This document shows positions 35,706-44,546 of a stretch of DNA of 64,000 nucleotides, one piece after another. The translations under genes were made by a program, and so were the position numbers. Below the pieces are notes generated by a model. That model was not told the DNA's origin. It saw only the letters and a program-made list of their open reading frames with translations, and did not search any database. The DNA comes from Marsupella aquatica (taxonomy: Eukaryota; Marchantiophyta). The DNA lies in assembly GCA_973895155.1 (NCBI GenBank), contig OZ316894.1:20708001-20772000 (forward strand), written 5' to 3'. Within the stretch, counting starts at the first letter, position 1; each line of letters opens with the position of its first letter.

Positions 35706-36202
35706 CTACAAAACATCAAGGTACCAGTCAGAGTTAAATGATAAAACTATGCATTGAATACCAAGAGGGATATCGAGTATCCCATTTGGTATCCGACTAA
35801 ATAACTCCGATGAATCATGCTTCTAACCCTCAAACTCCAACTTGAATCCCGAATGGGATACGGGGTATCCCATTTCGGATTCCACATAGGGAAAATCAAA
35901 GAAACAACGCTAACACAGCCAAAACCCGAGGTCAAATCCCAAACAGGATACGGGGTATCCCATTTTGGATTCCACCTAGGGAAAATCAAAGGAACAACAC
36001 TAACACAGCCAAAACTAGGGGTCAAATCCAAAATGGGATACGGGGTATCCCATTTCAGATTCCACCCAGAGAAAAAGAGAGAAACAACTTGAATAGAGCC
36101 AAAATTGATTGTGAATACCAAATGGGATACGCGTATCCAGTTTTGAATTCAACCTTTGAAAACACAAAATGAAAACATCCAATGCAAGCTGAATCAACTT
36201 AC
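35706..36202 (-). repeat. Intron carrying palindrome array R1 (five sites)
   Basis: Intron GTAAGT...TTTTGTAG of 497 bp. Cores at 35767-35783, 35855-35871, 35945-35961, 36035-36051 and 36124-36138 read GGGATAC-GGG/GC-GTATCCC with minor variants, spaced 88-90 bp. Flanks such as GAATCC.AAATG and CATTT.GGATTC extend each dyad to nearly 40 bp. Spacers between sites 2-4 are near-identical (GGGAAAATCAAAG, CTAACACAGCCAAAAC), so the array grew by tandem duplication. Confidence 0.9.
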
Positions 36203-36703
36203 CACATCCGAGAGTTTGCCACTCCATCTTTCGAGCTCCGCAGACTGCGTCTCCTTGGGAAACATCTGTTTACAAGTCGCCCAGTCTGGTTGGCCAGACA
36301 ATTGCACAAATAGTTTACTAATCTTCACAAGCTTCTTGTAACTTTTGGCCTCTTTGGCCATCTGCTCTAGACTGATCATTCGATCCTTAACTCGAAGGAG
36401 AAGGGATTCCAAAAACTGGTCGTGCTCAATCCCTTGGATCGCTCTCCAAGGTGTCAACGCTAGCCCATTTGCTAGCTTGTTCAAAGGTTTCACAATGGGC
36501 ACGGCCTTTCGCTTGGACCCTTTTTTCACTATTTTCACAGGGGATTTTTGTTTGTTCTGCCCTTTGATCTCAAATCTGTTCCGCATGTCAAAGATCTGGT
36601 CTTGGAGGTCCCAAACTTTTCCAGATCTAAATGATATCTAGAAAAGTGGTTCGTGCTTCTTCAATGTTTATCCAACCCCTGGAATGAAGCCATCAAGACA
36701 CAC

Positions 36704-37494
36704 CTCTGACGCACAGGCCTCTCTAGTCTCTTTCGTTTTTTGCATACCTCTGGCAATGAAGACCTTATGCATCGTTCGGATTTGATCGATATTGTTCATC
36801 TTTTTCCGATACTCCTGGTCAATATTGTGTCGAATACTGAGTTTCTGGACGTCAGCCCTTGTAAGCCCTGCATAGACCTAGGCTTGAAGTTCGTTGAAGA
36901 GTTCCCGACCATAAGCCTCAAACAATTCTCTCTTGGCTCGCGCTCCGTGATTACCCCCAATTACCCGGTATCTCCAGGTCGATGCCTTGGCCGGGTCCCA
37001 ATCTTCAACGGACGGACAATCTTCAGGGATAACAAACAGCGCAAATGGCGTCGTGAAATTTGTTGGATTTAGCTTCATCAAAGTCTTGATATTTTCGACG
37101 TGCAAACGATCAACAGTCCGAACCAACGTGGAGTTCTCATCCTTCATGTCATCGACCAGGAGGAGGTTTGTTGTTTTCAGAATGACTATGGTCTTCTGAA
37201 CTCTTTTTGTCTCCATTAATCAAGACACTTCTTCCCTTAGAACTGACGCCTCTTCACGTTGTAGGGCCGTAGTCAGTTCATTCGTTGAATCTTCCTTGCT
37301 CTCAACAATCATCGGACCCTTCCCCTTGGATGCGACGGATGGCCCACCTTGTGAAGTTGGAGGAATCTCACCTACCGATCTCAGAGTCCAAGGAGGAGCT
37401 GTTGACCCTACTCTCTTCTGGATTTCTCGTCGATCCAACTTAGTCTTCTTTTTGGCAGGATCTTCTGAGACAGTGGCACCTGATCCTTCCCCAA
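36704..37494 (-). CDS. ParB/sulfiredoxin-like domain segment
   Basis: In the frame after the shift near 37490 the protein passes a coiled Lys/Glu region, then VENIKTLMKLNPTNF, FALFVIPEDC, and the signature YRVIGGNHGARAKREL. It continues, past a TAG, into VYAGLTRADVQKLSIRHN. The G-G-N-H and following A-x-x-E-L spacing is what ParB N-terminal and sulfiredoxin-fold domains show. The helix with LSIRHN matches the segment that follows in many ParB-like proteins. No C-terminal ParB helix-turn-helix is evident. The TGA at 37222-37220 lies between the coiled region and the domain. Confidence 0.6.
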
Positions 37495-38161
37495 ATTTTC
37501 CAATAGATCAACTGGTGCTTTCTTCTTGTTCTTTGGCTCGGAAACTGCCTTCTCTTTTGTTGTGGTTGTCTTCGAATCCTCCACTGTCCCAGACGGATTA
37601 GTTGGCTTGTGTATCTTCAACTTCAATGGAGTTCTTTCCGGACCCTTAAAGTCTTCTCCAACCACTGAGCGATACGCAATTCTGGTGAAGTCCCGCACCA
37701 CCTTCCACAACGTTAAGGCATAATTCAAGCACCAAAATGAAAATGTATCCACATCAGGCACCTCTGCCATGAGTTGAGTGATCGAGTCCTCCGGAATTGT
37801 ATTCATGGAGACTCGATCAAGTTTCTCATAGTTCAGAACCAACACAGAGAAGGTCTTGTCAACACCAATGCAAAGAGACATTGGTACCATCTTAACTTTC
37901 TTGGTTTTTGTATCAATGATGTCCGCCTCTGCTGTGTCAATCACCAATCCTTGGTGGCAATGCTCTTTACCCTTCACGACAATCATCCATAACGCTGGGC
38001 CTAAATATGCTCGATGAAGATCAAGCTCACGAGCATCACGCAAATACCACTTGTTCCTGAGGAATTTCTCCTCAACATAGAGATCCTTTTTCCAGATCTC
38101 ATCGATGATGGCTTGTCGGGAAGAGCCAGAAGAACCCGAAGCACTTGACTTGTTCGACATC

Positions 38162-38687
38162 CTGCGTAGAACAAACCACCTCTTAGAATTTCAAGCCTAA
38201 TATGGTCCAATTAGGCAACAAGTCCATTAATAATCCAATGTGTGAATGCGAGATGGGATACGCGGTATCCCTCTTCGTATCCAATCGCTCATATTCTGGC
38301 TCTTTTAGAGAGAAAGCATGAAATCTTGGAGATGAATGCGAAGTGGGATACCGCGTATCCCACTTCGTATCCAACCGCTCCTATTCTGGCTCTTTCATAG
38401 AGAAAGCATGAAATCTGGGAGATGAATCCGAAGTGGGATACCGCGTATCCCACTTCCAATTCAACCCCTTAGTTGCGCTAAGAAATATGAAAAACTTTGA
38501 AGATTTTCATGTTGAATGCGAAGTAGGATACGGGGTATCCCACTTCGTATTCATCCCCAAATCTCACTGCGTTTTCCTTCTCAAACAAGAATTTGGCCAA
38601 AGTGAATGCGAAGTAGGATACGCGGTATCCCACTTTGGATTCATCCTCCCAATTTGTCTCAAAATGGAGTGTAGACTGTATTCTCAC
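38162..38687 (-). repeat. 5'-leader intron carrying palindrome array R2 (five sites, 90-bp period)
   Basis: The intron runs from donor CAG|GTGAGA (38687) to an acceptor CGCAG one base before the ATG at 38160. Cores at 38255, 38345, 38435, 38525 and 38615 (17 bp each, GGGATAC-NNN-GTATCCC or AGGATAC variants) are spaced exactly 90 bp. The shared arms AATGCGAAGT and ACTTCGTATTC extend the dyad. The spacer GGCTCTTT.AGAGAGAAAGC repeats in the first two units. Confidence 0.92.
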
Positions 38688-38804
38688 CTGGTGAAGGATT
38701 GTCTGCCGAGCGAATATGAATGTCTATAGAGATCGAAGATTTGGAAAGAGTGAGAGGTGGCGCAAGCGATAAGAAATGATCGTACCTTTTCGGGGGGGCA
38801 CTCT

Positions 38805-38812
38805 TATTTATA
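38805..38812 (-). promoter_or_regulatory. TATA box of the ParB-methyltransferase gene
   Basis: Minus-strand TATAAATA within AAGTATAAATAAGAG, preceded by a G-then-A tract (GGGGAAAAAG). It lies about 120 bp upstream of the donor of the array-bearing leader intron. The same arrangement recurs at 40877-40870. Confidence 0.65.
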
Positions 38813-39396
38813 CTTTTTCCCCTCACTACGTAACAAGGGAGTTAGTTACTCGCAATAGTCGCATGAAATACTCGCGGCAAATCTAGTATGCGTTACGACC
38901 ATTTCATTTTACCGTGTTTGAAGAATGTTTTACGGAAAAATATAGTGGGGTAATCCGATATGGGATACCCTCATTCGGATGCTATTGGCAACGAGAAACT
39001 AAAGGTTTGGAAGCCAGCCAGGGCAATATGTTGAGAATCTGAGTTTGGCCCAAAGATGTGCCACAAAAGATAGTAAATATTGATTCATGAAAAATATTTT
39101 TACAAGTAGTTCACCATGAGCACACCTAAACATGAATGATAGAACAGGAATCAAGCTAACCCTCAAGTCTGTCCATATATTTCCACTAGGCTGGCTTGCT
39201 GATCTTTCTCTAGATTTACCCAGTCCCCTTGAAATCGACTTAGTTCTGATGTCGAAAATAAACCAAGGAAATCAATTGGGGGAAGATTCGAAATTTCCAT
39301 CCTAAAAAAGTTTGCGAGATGAACATTCTAAAGTGGGTTTCCATGGGGAACGCTATCAAGCAATTCATTTAATCCCTCAAACTGGCTTCGTGCTAG

Positions 39397-39723
39397 TCAA
39401 AGGAGACCCCATACTCGTGTACAAACTACAAGCTGGTTCCATTTTTTTGAGGAGGATCTCAGCCAAATCATTTCTTTTAGTCGGCTGAGTCTGTCTTCAG
39501 CCGAGATCTTGGAAGAATCAAATTCGTCCTCGATGCAAGAAACTTTCAAAATTGGCCATATGAATGTTTCAACAATCTCATCAGGAAGTCCATCCAAAAG
39601 TAGTCCGGATTCTCTTCGGCCCTGTTTCTGCTCAATTTGTTTCTTCTTCTCTTTCTCAAATATGGTCGCTAACCTTGCGAAGACAAGGTTTTGAGGGACG
39701 GCCATTCCAAACCAGTTTGACAC
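39397..39723 (-). CDS. F-box-like protein or exon
   Basis: The reading frame contains FARLATIFEKEKKKQ (helical) and then LLLDGLPDEIVETFIWPIL, followed by WLRSSSKKWNQLV. The L-P-x-E-I-V start and the S-K-x-W-N end, about 50 residues apart, fit an F-box, the Skp1-binding motif of SCF ubiquitin ligases. The likely ATG is at 39694 (MAVPQ); the frame also opens upstream. A donor-like CAG|GTATTT at 39749 suggests it may be the second exon of the gene starting near 40790. No substrate-binding repeats were found. Cargo role inferred only from position inside the transposon. Confidence 0.4.
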   Translation of the reverse strand: MSNWFGMAVPQNLVFARLATIFEKEKKKQIEQKQGRRESGLLLDGLPDEIVETFIWPILKVSCIEDEFDSSKISAEDRLSRLKEMIWLRSSSKKWNQLVVCTRVWGLL

Positions 39724-39914
39724 AAAAAAAAGAAATACCTGGAGTGATAGAGAAAATGGAGAAGTTCTCTTTTTGAAGAACCTACAAAACCGGGATCAAA
39801 AGATTCAATTACTTTATTGAAGAAAAGAAAAAGAAAACCATCATGTCTAAATCTTTGTGAGCCAAGAATACTGAACAAGACTCCAAATATTTGTGAGCCA
39901 AGAATCAAAAAGAT

Positions 39915-40271
39915 TCAATGGGAAGAGTTAACCCAAGGATCTTCGTTCCAAATTCGACAACACAAGTATGCCAATCGATGATACTTGTTTTGATCATCAT
40001 GACAATAATTACACGAAGAATCAACAAAATGCAGACAACCACTCAAATAAATTCTTGACCGAATTGGAACTCCTTGCTCATTCTTTTCGCAAAACTCAAT
40101 TCGGAGCGGATTGAGACTATCTCGAGGATCTACGCCTCCCATCCAAAGCGCTCCTAATCCAACAGGAAGCACTTTGAGTTCAACGAATCTCTTATACAAT
40201 CGACAGGCACGTTTATCTCGGTTTTGAATCTGGACCGTCATTGAACTCACGATTGAAAATGTAAGTCTCAA
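39915..40271 (-). CDS. Unrecognised minus-strand protein or exon in the transposon
   Basis: The first ATG in this frame is at 40241 (MTVQIQNRDKRACRLYKRF). The protein is basic at the start and later has CLHFVDSSCNYCHDDQ with four cysteines/histidines that might bind zinc. It lies downstream of the leader intron 40750-40360 and upstream of the F-box-like frame, so both may belong to one transcript. No family recognised. Confidence 0.4.
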   Translation of the reverse strand: MRLTFSIVSSMTVQIQNRDKRACRLYKRFVELKVLPVGLGALWMGGVDPRDSLNPLRIEFCEKNEQGVPIRSRIYLSGCLHFVDSSCNYCHDDQNKYHRLAYLCCRIWNEDPWVNSSH

Positions 40272-40359
40272 AGAAAGCTAAAGCTTTAATAGTTCGTCAC
40301 TCCAAAATGGCGGGCTCGAAGGAAGCAAGAGCTTCTGTCAAAGTTGATCAGAACCTAGC

Positions 40360-40750
40360 CTGCAAAACCATCGTCAATACTTGAGATATCTTTCGCCATC
40401 GTAAAAAGCTATTGCTGAATACCCGAAGGGATACGCCGTATCCCACTTCGCATTCAAACTTTGCCTTTCGGACCTAACCTGATTGATATTCAGAGGTTGA
40501 ATACCATATGGGATACCGGGTATCCCACTTCGCATTCAACATTGAAATTTCCTGCATTTTTCAACCAAGAGCTTCTTATGTAGAGGTTGGATGCGAAGTG
40601 GGATACCGTGTATCCCACTTGGCATCCAACCTCTTTTTCTCATGTTTAGTCATGCCATAACTGGATTATTCAAAATTGAATCCCAAATCGGATACGCCGT
40701 ATCCCATTTGGGATTCATCCTCGTGATTTCCAAAAAGATATATTACTCAC
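40360..40750 (-). repeat. Leader intron carrying palindrome array R3 (four sites)
   Basis: Donor CAG|GTGAGTAATA (40750) and acceptor TTTTGCAG (40360) bracket 391 bp. Cores at 40428-40444, 40510-40526, 40600-40616 and 40689-40705 are spaced 82, 90 and 89 bp. Outer arms such as ATGCGAAGT and ACTTCGCATTC make dyads of about 38-40 bp. Confidence 0.88.
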
Positions 40751-40869
40751 CTGTTTTTGTAGTCTGACTTGGGGGATACGAATATGCATACAGAGTGTGG
40801 ATTCGTCGGGAGCAAGCGAATGCAGGAGCAAGAAGAAATGAGACAAAAAAATTTGAGTCGGGGCTCTCC

Positions 40870-40877
40870 TATTTATA
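40870..40877 (-). promoter_or_regulatory. TATA box of the rightmost minus-strand gene
   Basis: Minus-strand TATAAATA in AAACTATAAATAGGAGAG, just downstream of a G run. The arrangement closely parallels the promoter at 38812-38805: G/A tract, TATAAATA, short leader, GTGAG donor, palindrome-filled intron. Confidence 0.65.
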
Positions 40878-41045
40878 GTTTCCCCCCCCCACCATGGTAA
40901 GTTTCTAACCATAGTTTCATCGTAGTCGATTAAAAGTGACCGTTAAAAGGAATCCTCTAGGAATATTCTTGATGGGTAAACCGTACTCACCCCTATTACT
41001 GCGTTTGTTGGTTTTTTTTTTGAAAACTGCGGTGGGATCCGAAAT

Positions 41046-41062
41046 GGGATACGCCGTATCCC
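41046..41062. repeat. Subterminal palindrome near the right end
   Basis: GGGATACGCCGTATCCC, the same 17 bases as the left subterminal site at 28685. It is 158 bp from the right terminus and upstream of the TATA box at 40877. Confidence 0.85.
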
Positions 41063-41180
41063 TGCTTCGGATTCAAGTCATTTTTTCCCGTTTTAAAAAT
41101 CTAAAATCTGGGTTATTAGAGTGAATACTAATTTAATATCCAACACTTTTTTGCCTTAGAATTTTTTTCCGCCACGGGCA

Positions 41181-41220
41181 AAACGAGAAGTGTGGACACA
41201 CTTCTCGTTTGGTCCGTCAC
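41181..41220 (-). repeat. Right terminal repeat, palindromic pair
   Basis: AAACGAGAAGTGTG at 41181-41194 and its reverse complement at 41197-41210 are separated by GA, making a near-perfect 30-bp palindrome. The sequence continues GGTCCGTCAC to 41220. The terminal motif is therefore duplicated at both ends, in direct order on the left and inverted on the right. Confidence 0.85.
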
Positions 41221-41230
41221 TATGTTTACT

Positions 41231-44200
41231 GTAATTTGTAACTAAATCTCAGAAGCCTGGGTGCAATATGAACATCCCTTGTTGTCCTAGTTGGGTAGAC
41301 GGGTGGGTAGATCAAAGCTTGTAACACCATATCACACACTTGGGGATAACGATGTGGATGAATCTCAACAATTCAATTAGTGTTGTCTCTAGCTCTTGAT
41401 TTACTTAGGGCCTCGGTGTCTGTCCCCACTTTTTCAGGAGGTATTATTGGGACGTGGTTTTGTGGAGAATTTTGAGTCGTGGTAGTGTGAAGATGGCTAC
41501 CCTTTCATTCTTTTTCAGTTGGACGGGCTATGCATCCTAACCGGGAACGTTTTCCGACAATAAGCCTTGTAAATCGTTCCATTATCCTGTATCGTTGATG
41601 CGTCAGAAATTTTCTGCAAGAGGGGAAAGCCTTTGCAGTGTGCTCAAAATTCTGTGATGGTATGAGGCAGAGAAGTTCGTGCTGTGAGTCATTTGGTTCG
41701 TACCATCACTCAATGAAGATCTAGAGGTGCGATTCCATATACAGCCAAAATTGGCTGCGGCCAGTTCGGAGAACCCATTTCGGATTTTTCTTACATGAAC
41801 ATTTAGATTGACTGAATCTTGAAGGTGGATACATATGTGCTTCGTCCAGACACTCTAAGACTCAATTGTGTCCAGTATCCTCAAGAAATGCTTCTGATGA
41901 CAGCCCGATATGTGGCTGCCCCCAGAGTCAAGGGAGTCCTGGAGGACATTCGGTTTGCCACCATAACCCGATAAATAACAAACATAAGTTTGTCGCTTGA
42001 TTGTACACATTGTTACTACTCGGAAACATCCAGGACACCAGAGAGACATATAAGATGTACCCACTAGAGAATAATACATTTCAAATTCTCCAATCATGTT
42101 CTGGTGCCGTCATCGGTTTGAAGTTGGAGAGTGATCATTTATTGGTATTCTACAATCACTTTGAGGACAAAACACATGGCTTCAGAAGGGGTTGGACCTC
42201 TGAAAACTCGAAACCAGCCATCCAATTGGTTTGTTCAAGATTTGTCCCTCCCGTTGCTGATTGTTCACAAAAAACCCTGAAAAATCTGTCCACAATCAGC
42301 ACCGACAAATTTGTTTCTAATTTGTCGCTGTCCGTTTGATACGGCTCAGTATCATCAATCAGCACCGAGTAATCTGCAACTGGTTGTATACAAATAGCAA
42401 GTATCATACAATCAGTTCGACGAGCATATTCTCGTAGACAGCATCCAAGAGGGACAACATGTTGAGCTTAAAACTGCTTTCCCCGTTTTGTTCTCGTAAG
42501 ACGCAACCTCATCTGGTCTCATAATCCAGAAGCCTCTCTTTCCATTTGAGAAGTAAGTTTCTATCGTGGTAGATTTCCAAGAATCTGCCATTTTACATTT
42601 GTGTTCCGTACGGGCTTGCTGGAGTTTCCGAAATGGGATCAACTATATTTCTGTCGAGCTTCTAAGAAATGAACACACATTATTTCAAATTCAAAATGAA
42701 AAGGAGTACTTCCATGCCGACAAGCAACCTTTCTGCTGGTGTACATGTCCGAAGGGTCCTCGCTGCACTCATGTTTGCCTCGGTAGACGTCCCACTGGTC
42801 TTTGTTTCCTCTCGTCCAGAACGGAAGGTCCTCGGCTGAAAAGAAATATCCGTACAACTCAGATGATGATTCTGAAATGACAGTGGCTACGTACACTGTG
42901 GGTTCTGCCAACTCACCACAGCAATATAAAGTAACGATTGTGTGGATTACTATAGCTAACACATGGCATTCGTCCACGGTTTTCCAAGGTAGCCAAATTT
43001 CAGTGTTACATGCAGCAGGAGTGGGGAATCAAAATGCTTTTATTATCACTGCGATTCTCTCAAATACTTTTTCGTCAACTGGTTTCTACATGAGGTCATC
43101 AATCTTCAAGTTCTGAGAATATTGAATATTGACTGCATAGAAAGATGTGTACTGCCGACACGCATTCAGTCATCCTGCAGTGTGGAAACAATGGACAAGT
43201 GAATCAAATACCAGACAAACATAACTAAACATCTCCCCTGAGAGCTTCCTCCATGTTGCACATAGAGATAAATTAAATCTTGTAACCATCTCTGTTCCAA
43301 CACCTTTGACATTGGCGAGACCGCCATTTCATACCACTACAAGAATAAATTAAATTTAAAAACTGCGTAGAAACCCTGAAGAAATGGACATATGCTCGAG
43401 TGACAAAGAATGACTTACCAATGCTCTGCTCTTCCTTACAACAGTATCTGGGTTTTGCAAACCTTTAGTAGAAACTTTACTCAATGATCAAAGGTAATCA
43501 AGCGAATCTTTCATCCACACTTCCCAACCCGATTCAAGAGGAATTGCAAGATTTTCTATGTAGTCTTCAATGGAGTTCCGCGTTTCTCTTTCAACACACT
43601 TATTCTTCGTTTTCCATTCACTGTATACTCCCACTGACTACTCGGCAGCGTAATCAAAGGATACAGTATCTTACTGAGCAGACGCTACAAGGAAACAATC
43701 AATGCTAGTGCTTCGACACATAGACTGCCATCCTTTCAAATATCTCTTGAATCACCGAACATGGTTGCTACTGACTCGAATTTGCAATCGGTGCGTCTTT
43801 AGATCAAGCAAACCATGTGTTCTACAGAAGACAGAGACTCTGTGTATTACAATCATGGTATGATAAATAGTGAGACCATTTCTAGTTTATCTGTAACAAA
43901 CATTCTAGCAGGTGCGTCCTCGCGAATCTCTACGATTCTCGAGAGCTTCTCTTAAGGTAGGAGGACAAGCTGTCCCGGGAAACGTCTTGCCGAACAGAGA
44001 GAGTCTATCTATGTCATAATCATTCGCATTGGAAGTCTTATATGTAATGGTCTGGAAATTTCGGGTTTTCCTTCCCTCTTTGTGCTTTATATTCCTTGTC
44101 CCTACTGGCAATCACTGCACTTGACAACTGATTCAAGGCCGATTTTTCGTCCTTCCTTTTCTTTCAATTCCATATTTCTAATTCGTCCTGACGTTCACTG

Positions 44201-44546
44201 TACCCAGCACCACAGGCCGATGACATACGCAACAATCAAAATCAACGTGGAGTAGCTATTCTAAAACACAATATCTTTGATTATTCGTGAACAGGATCGG
44301 AGAACGTCATCTTTAGGAGAGGTTGGACGTAATATGCATTCCTTGGTTGAAAAGACCGGATACTCTTCTTTGTGAAAAGACCAGCATCTCTTTTTATTTT
44401 AAAGCAGAATCTCTGGACAGCAAAATTCCAGGTCGTACGACCCAGAACCACATCAAGTGCCTGTAGAGATGTCTCAAAAATATTGTGATGTCAATTGCTC
44501 TGCGTGTAACTGCAAGAGGACTCACGTCAAAATAACCTGAACTCTT
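41231..44546. other. Right flank and intergenic DNA, no gene assigned
   Basis: Minus-strand frames at 42977-42639, 42642-42412, 42407-42156 and 42097-41855 lie in tandem and have protein-like stretches (GYFFSAEDLPFWTRGN, SNGKRGFWIMRPDEVASYEN). They could be exons of an unrecognised gene, but I could not join them by splice sites. The last ~400 bp include the ACP 3' UTR. Confidence 0.3.

Larger units (their letters stand above)
34550..38160 (-). pseudogene. ParB-like domain fused to beta-class DNA methyltransferase
   Basis: Splice phases join the pieces into one minus-strand gene. The ATG is at 38160, directly after an acceptor. Coding runs to 36704, then 36637-36203, then 35705-34550, with introns 36703-36638 and 36202-35706, both phase 0. 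Order of parts: a novel ~200-residue N-terminus, a Lys-rich linker, a ParB/sulfiredoxin-like domain, a basic helical segment, and an N4/N6-type methyltransferase. ParB-methylase fusions are known in phages and bacteria, so a prokaryotic origin is plausible. Breaks: frameshift near 37490, TGA 37222-37220, TAG 36880-36878, frameshift near 35240, TAA 35095-35093. The single-gene reading is inference from phase and known fusions; two adjacent genes remain possible. Confidence 0.65.
28343..41220. mobile_element. ~12.9-kb candidate DNA transposon of unrecognised type
   Basis: Both ends carry CCAAACGAGAAGTGTG in inverted orientation. The left terminus 28343-28366 matches the reverse complement of 41197-41220 at 22 of 24 positions. 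Between them lie plus-strand genes (a repeat-containing basic protein and a DDE-like transposase) and minus-strand genes (Ulp1 protease, ParB-methyltransferase, F-box-like). Palindrome arrays mark promoters, introns and one coding region. No matching palindrome was found outside the ends. From family knowledge, a transposase plus a Ulp1 protease occurs in several eukaryotic DNA transposon groups; the ParB-methyltransferase and the intronic arrays fit no superfamily I can name. Reading-frame breaks suggest this copy is no longer autonomous. The exact ends and TSD need comparison with an empty site. Confidence 0.75.

Noticed and set aside
35767-38631. CRISPR-like look: palindromic repeats with regular spacing
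   Set aside because: Spacers are repeated within each array rather than unique, no Cas genes are present, the units sit in plant-type introns, and the genome is eukaryotic.
28343-41220. Assignment to CACTA, hAT, Mutator or KDZ superfamilies
   Set aside because: The ends do not start CACTA, no 8- or 9-bp TSD is visible, and the catalytic motifs do not clearly match those families. A 5-bp TTACT near both ends is only a candidate.
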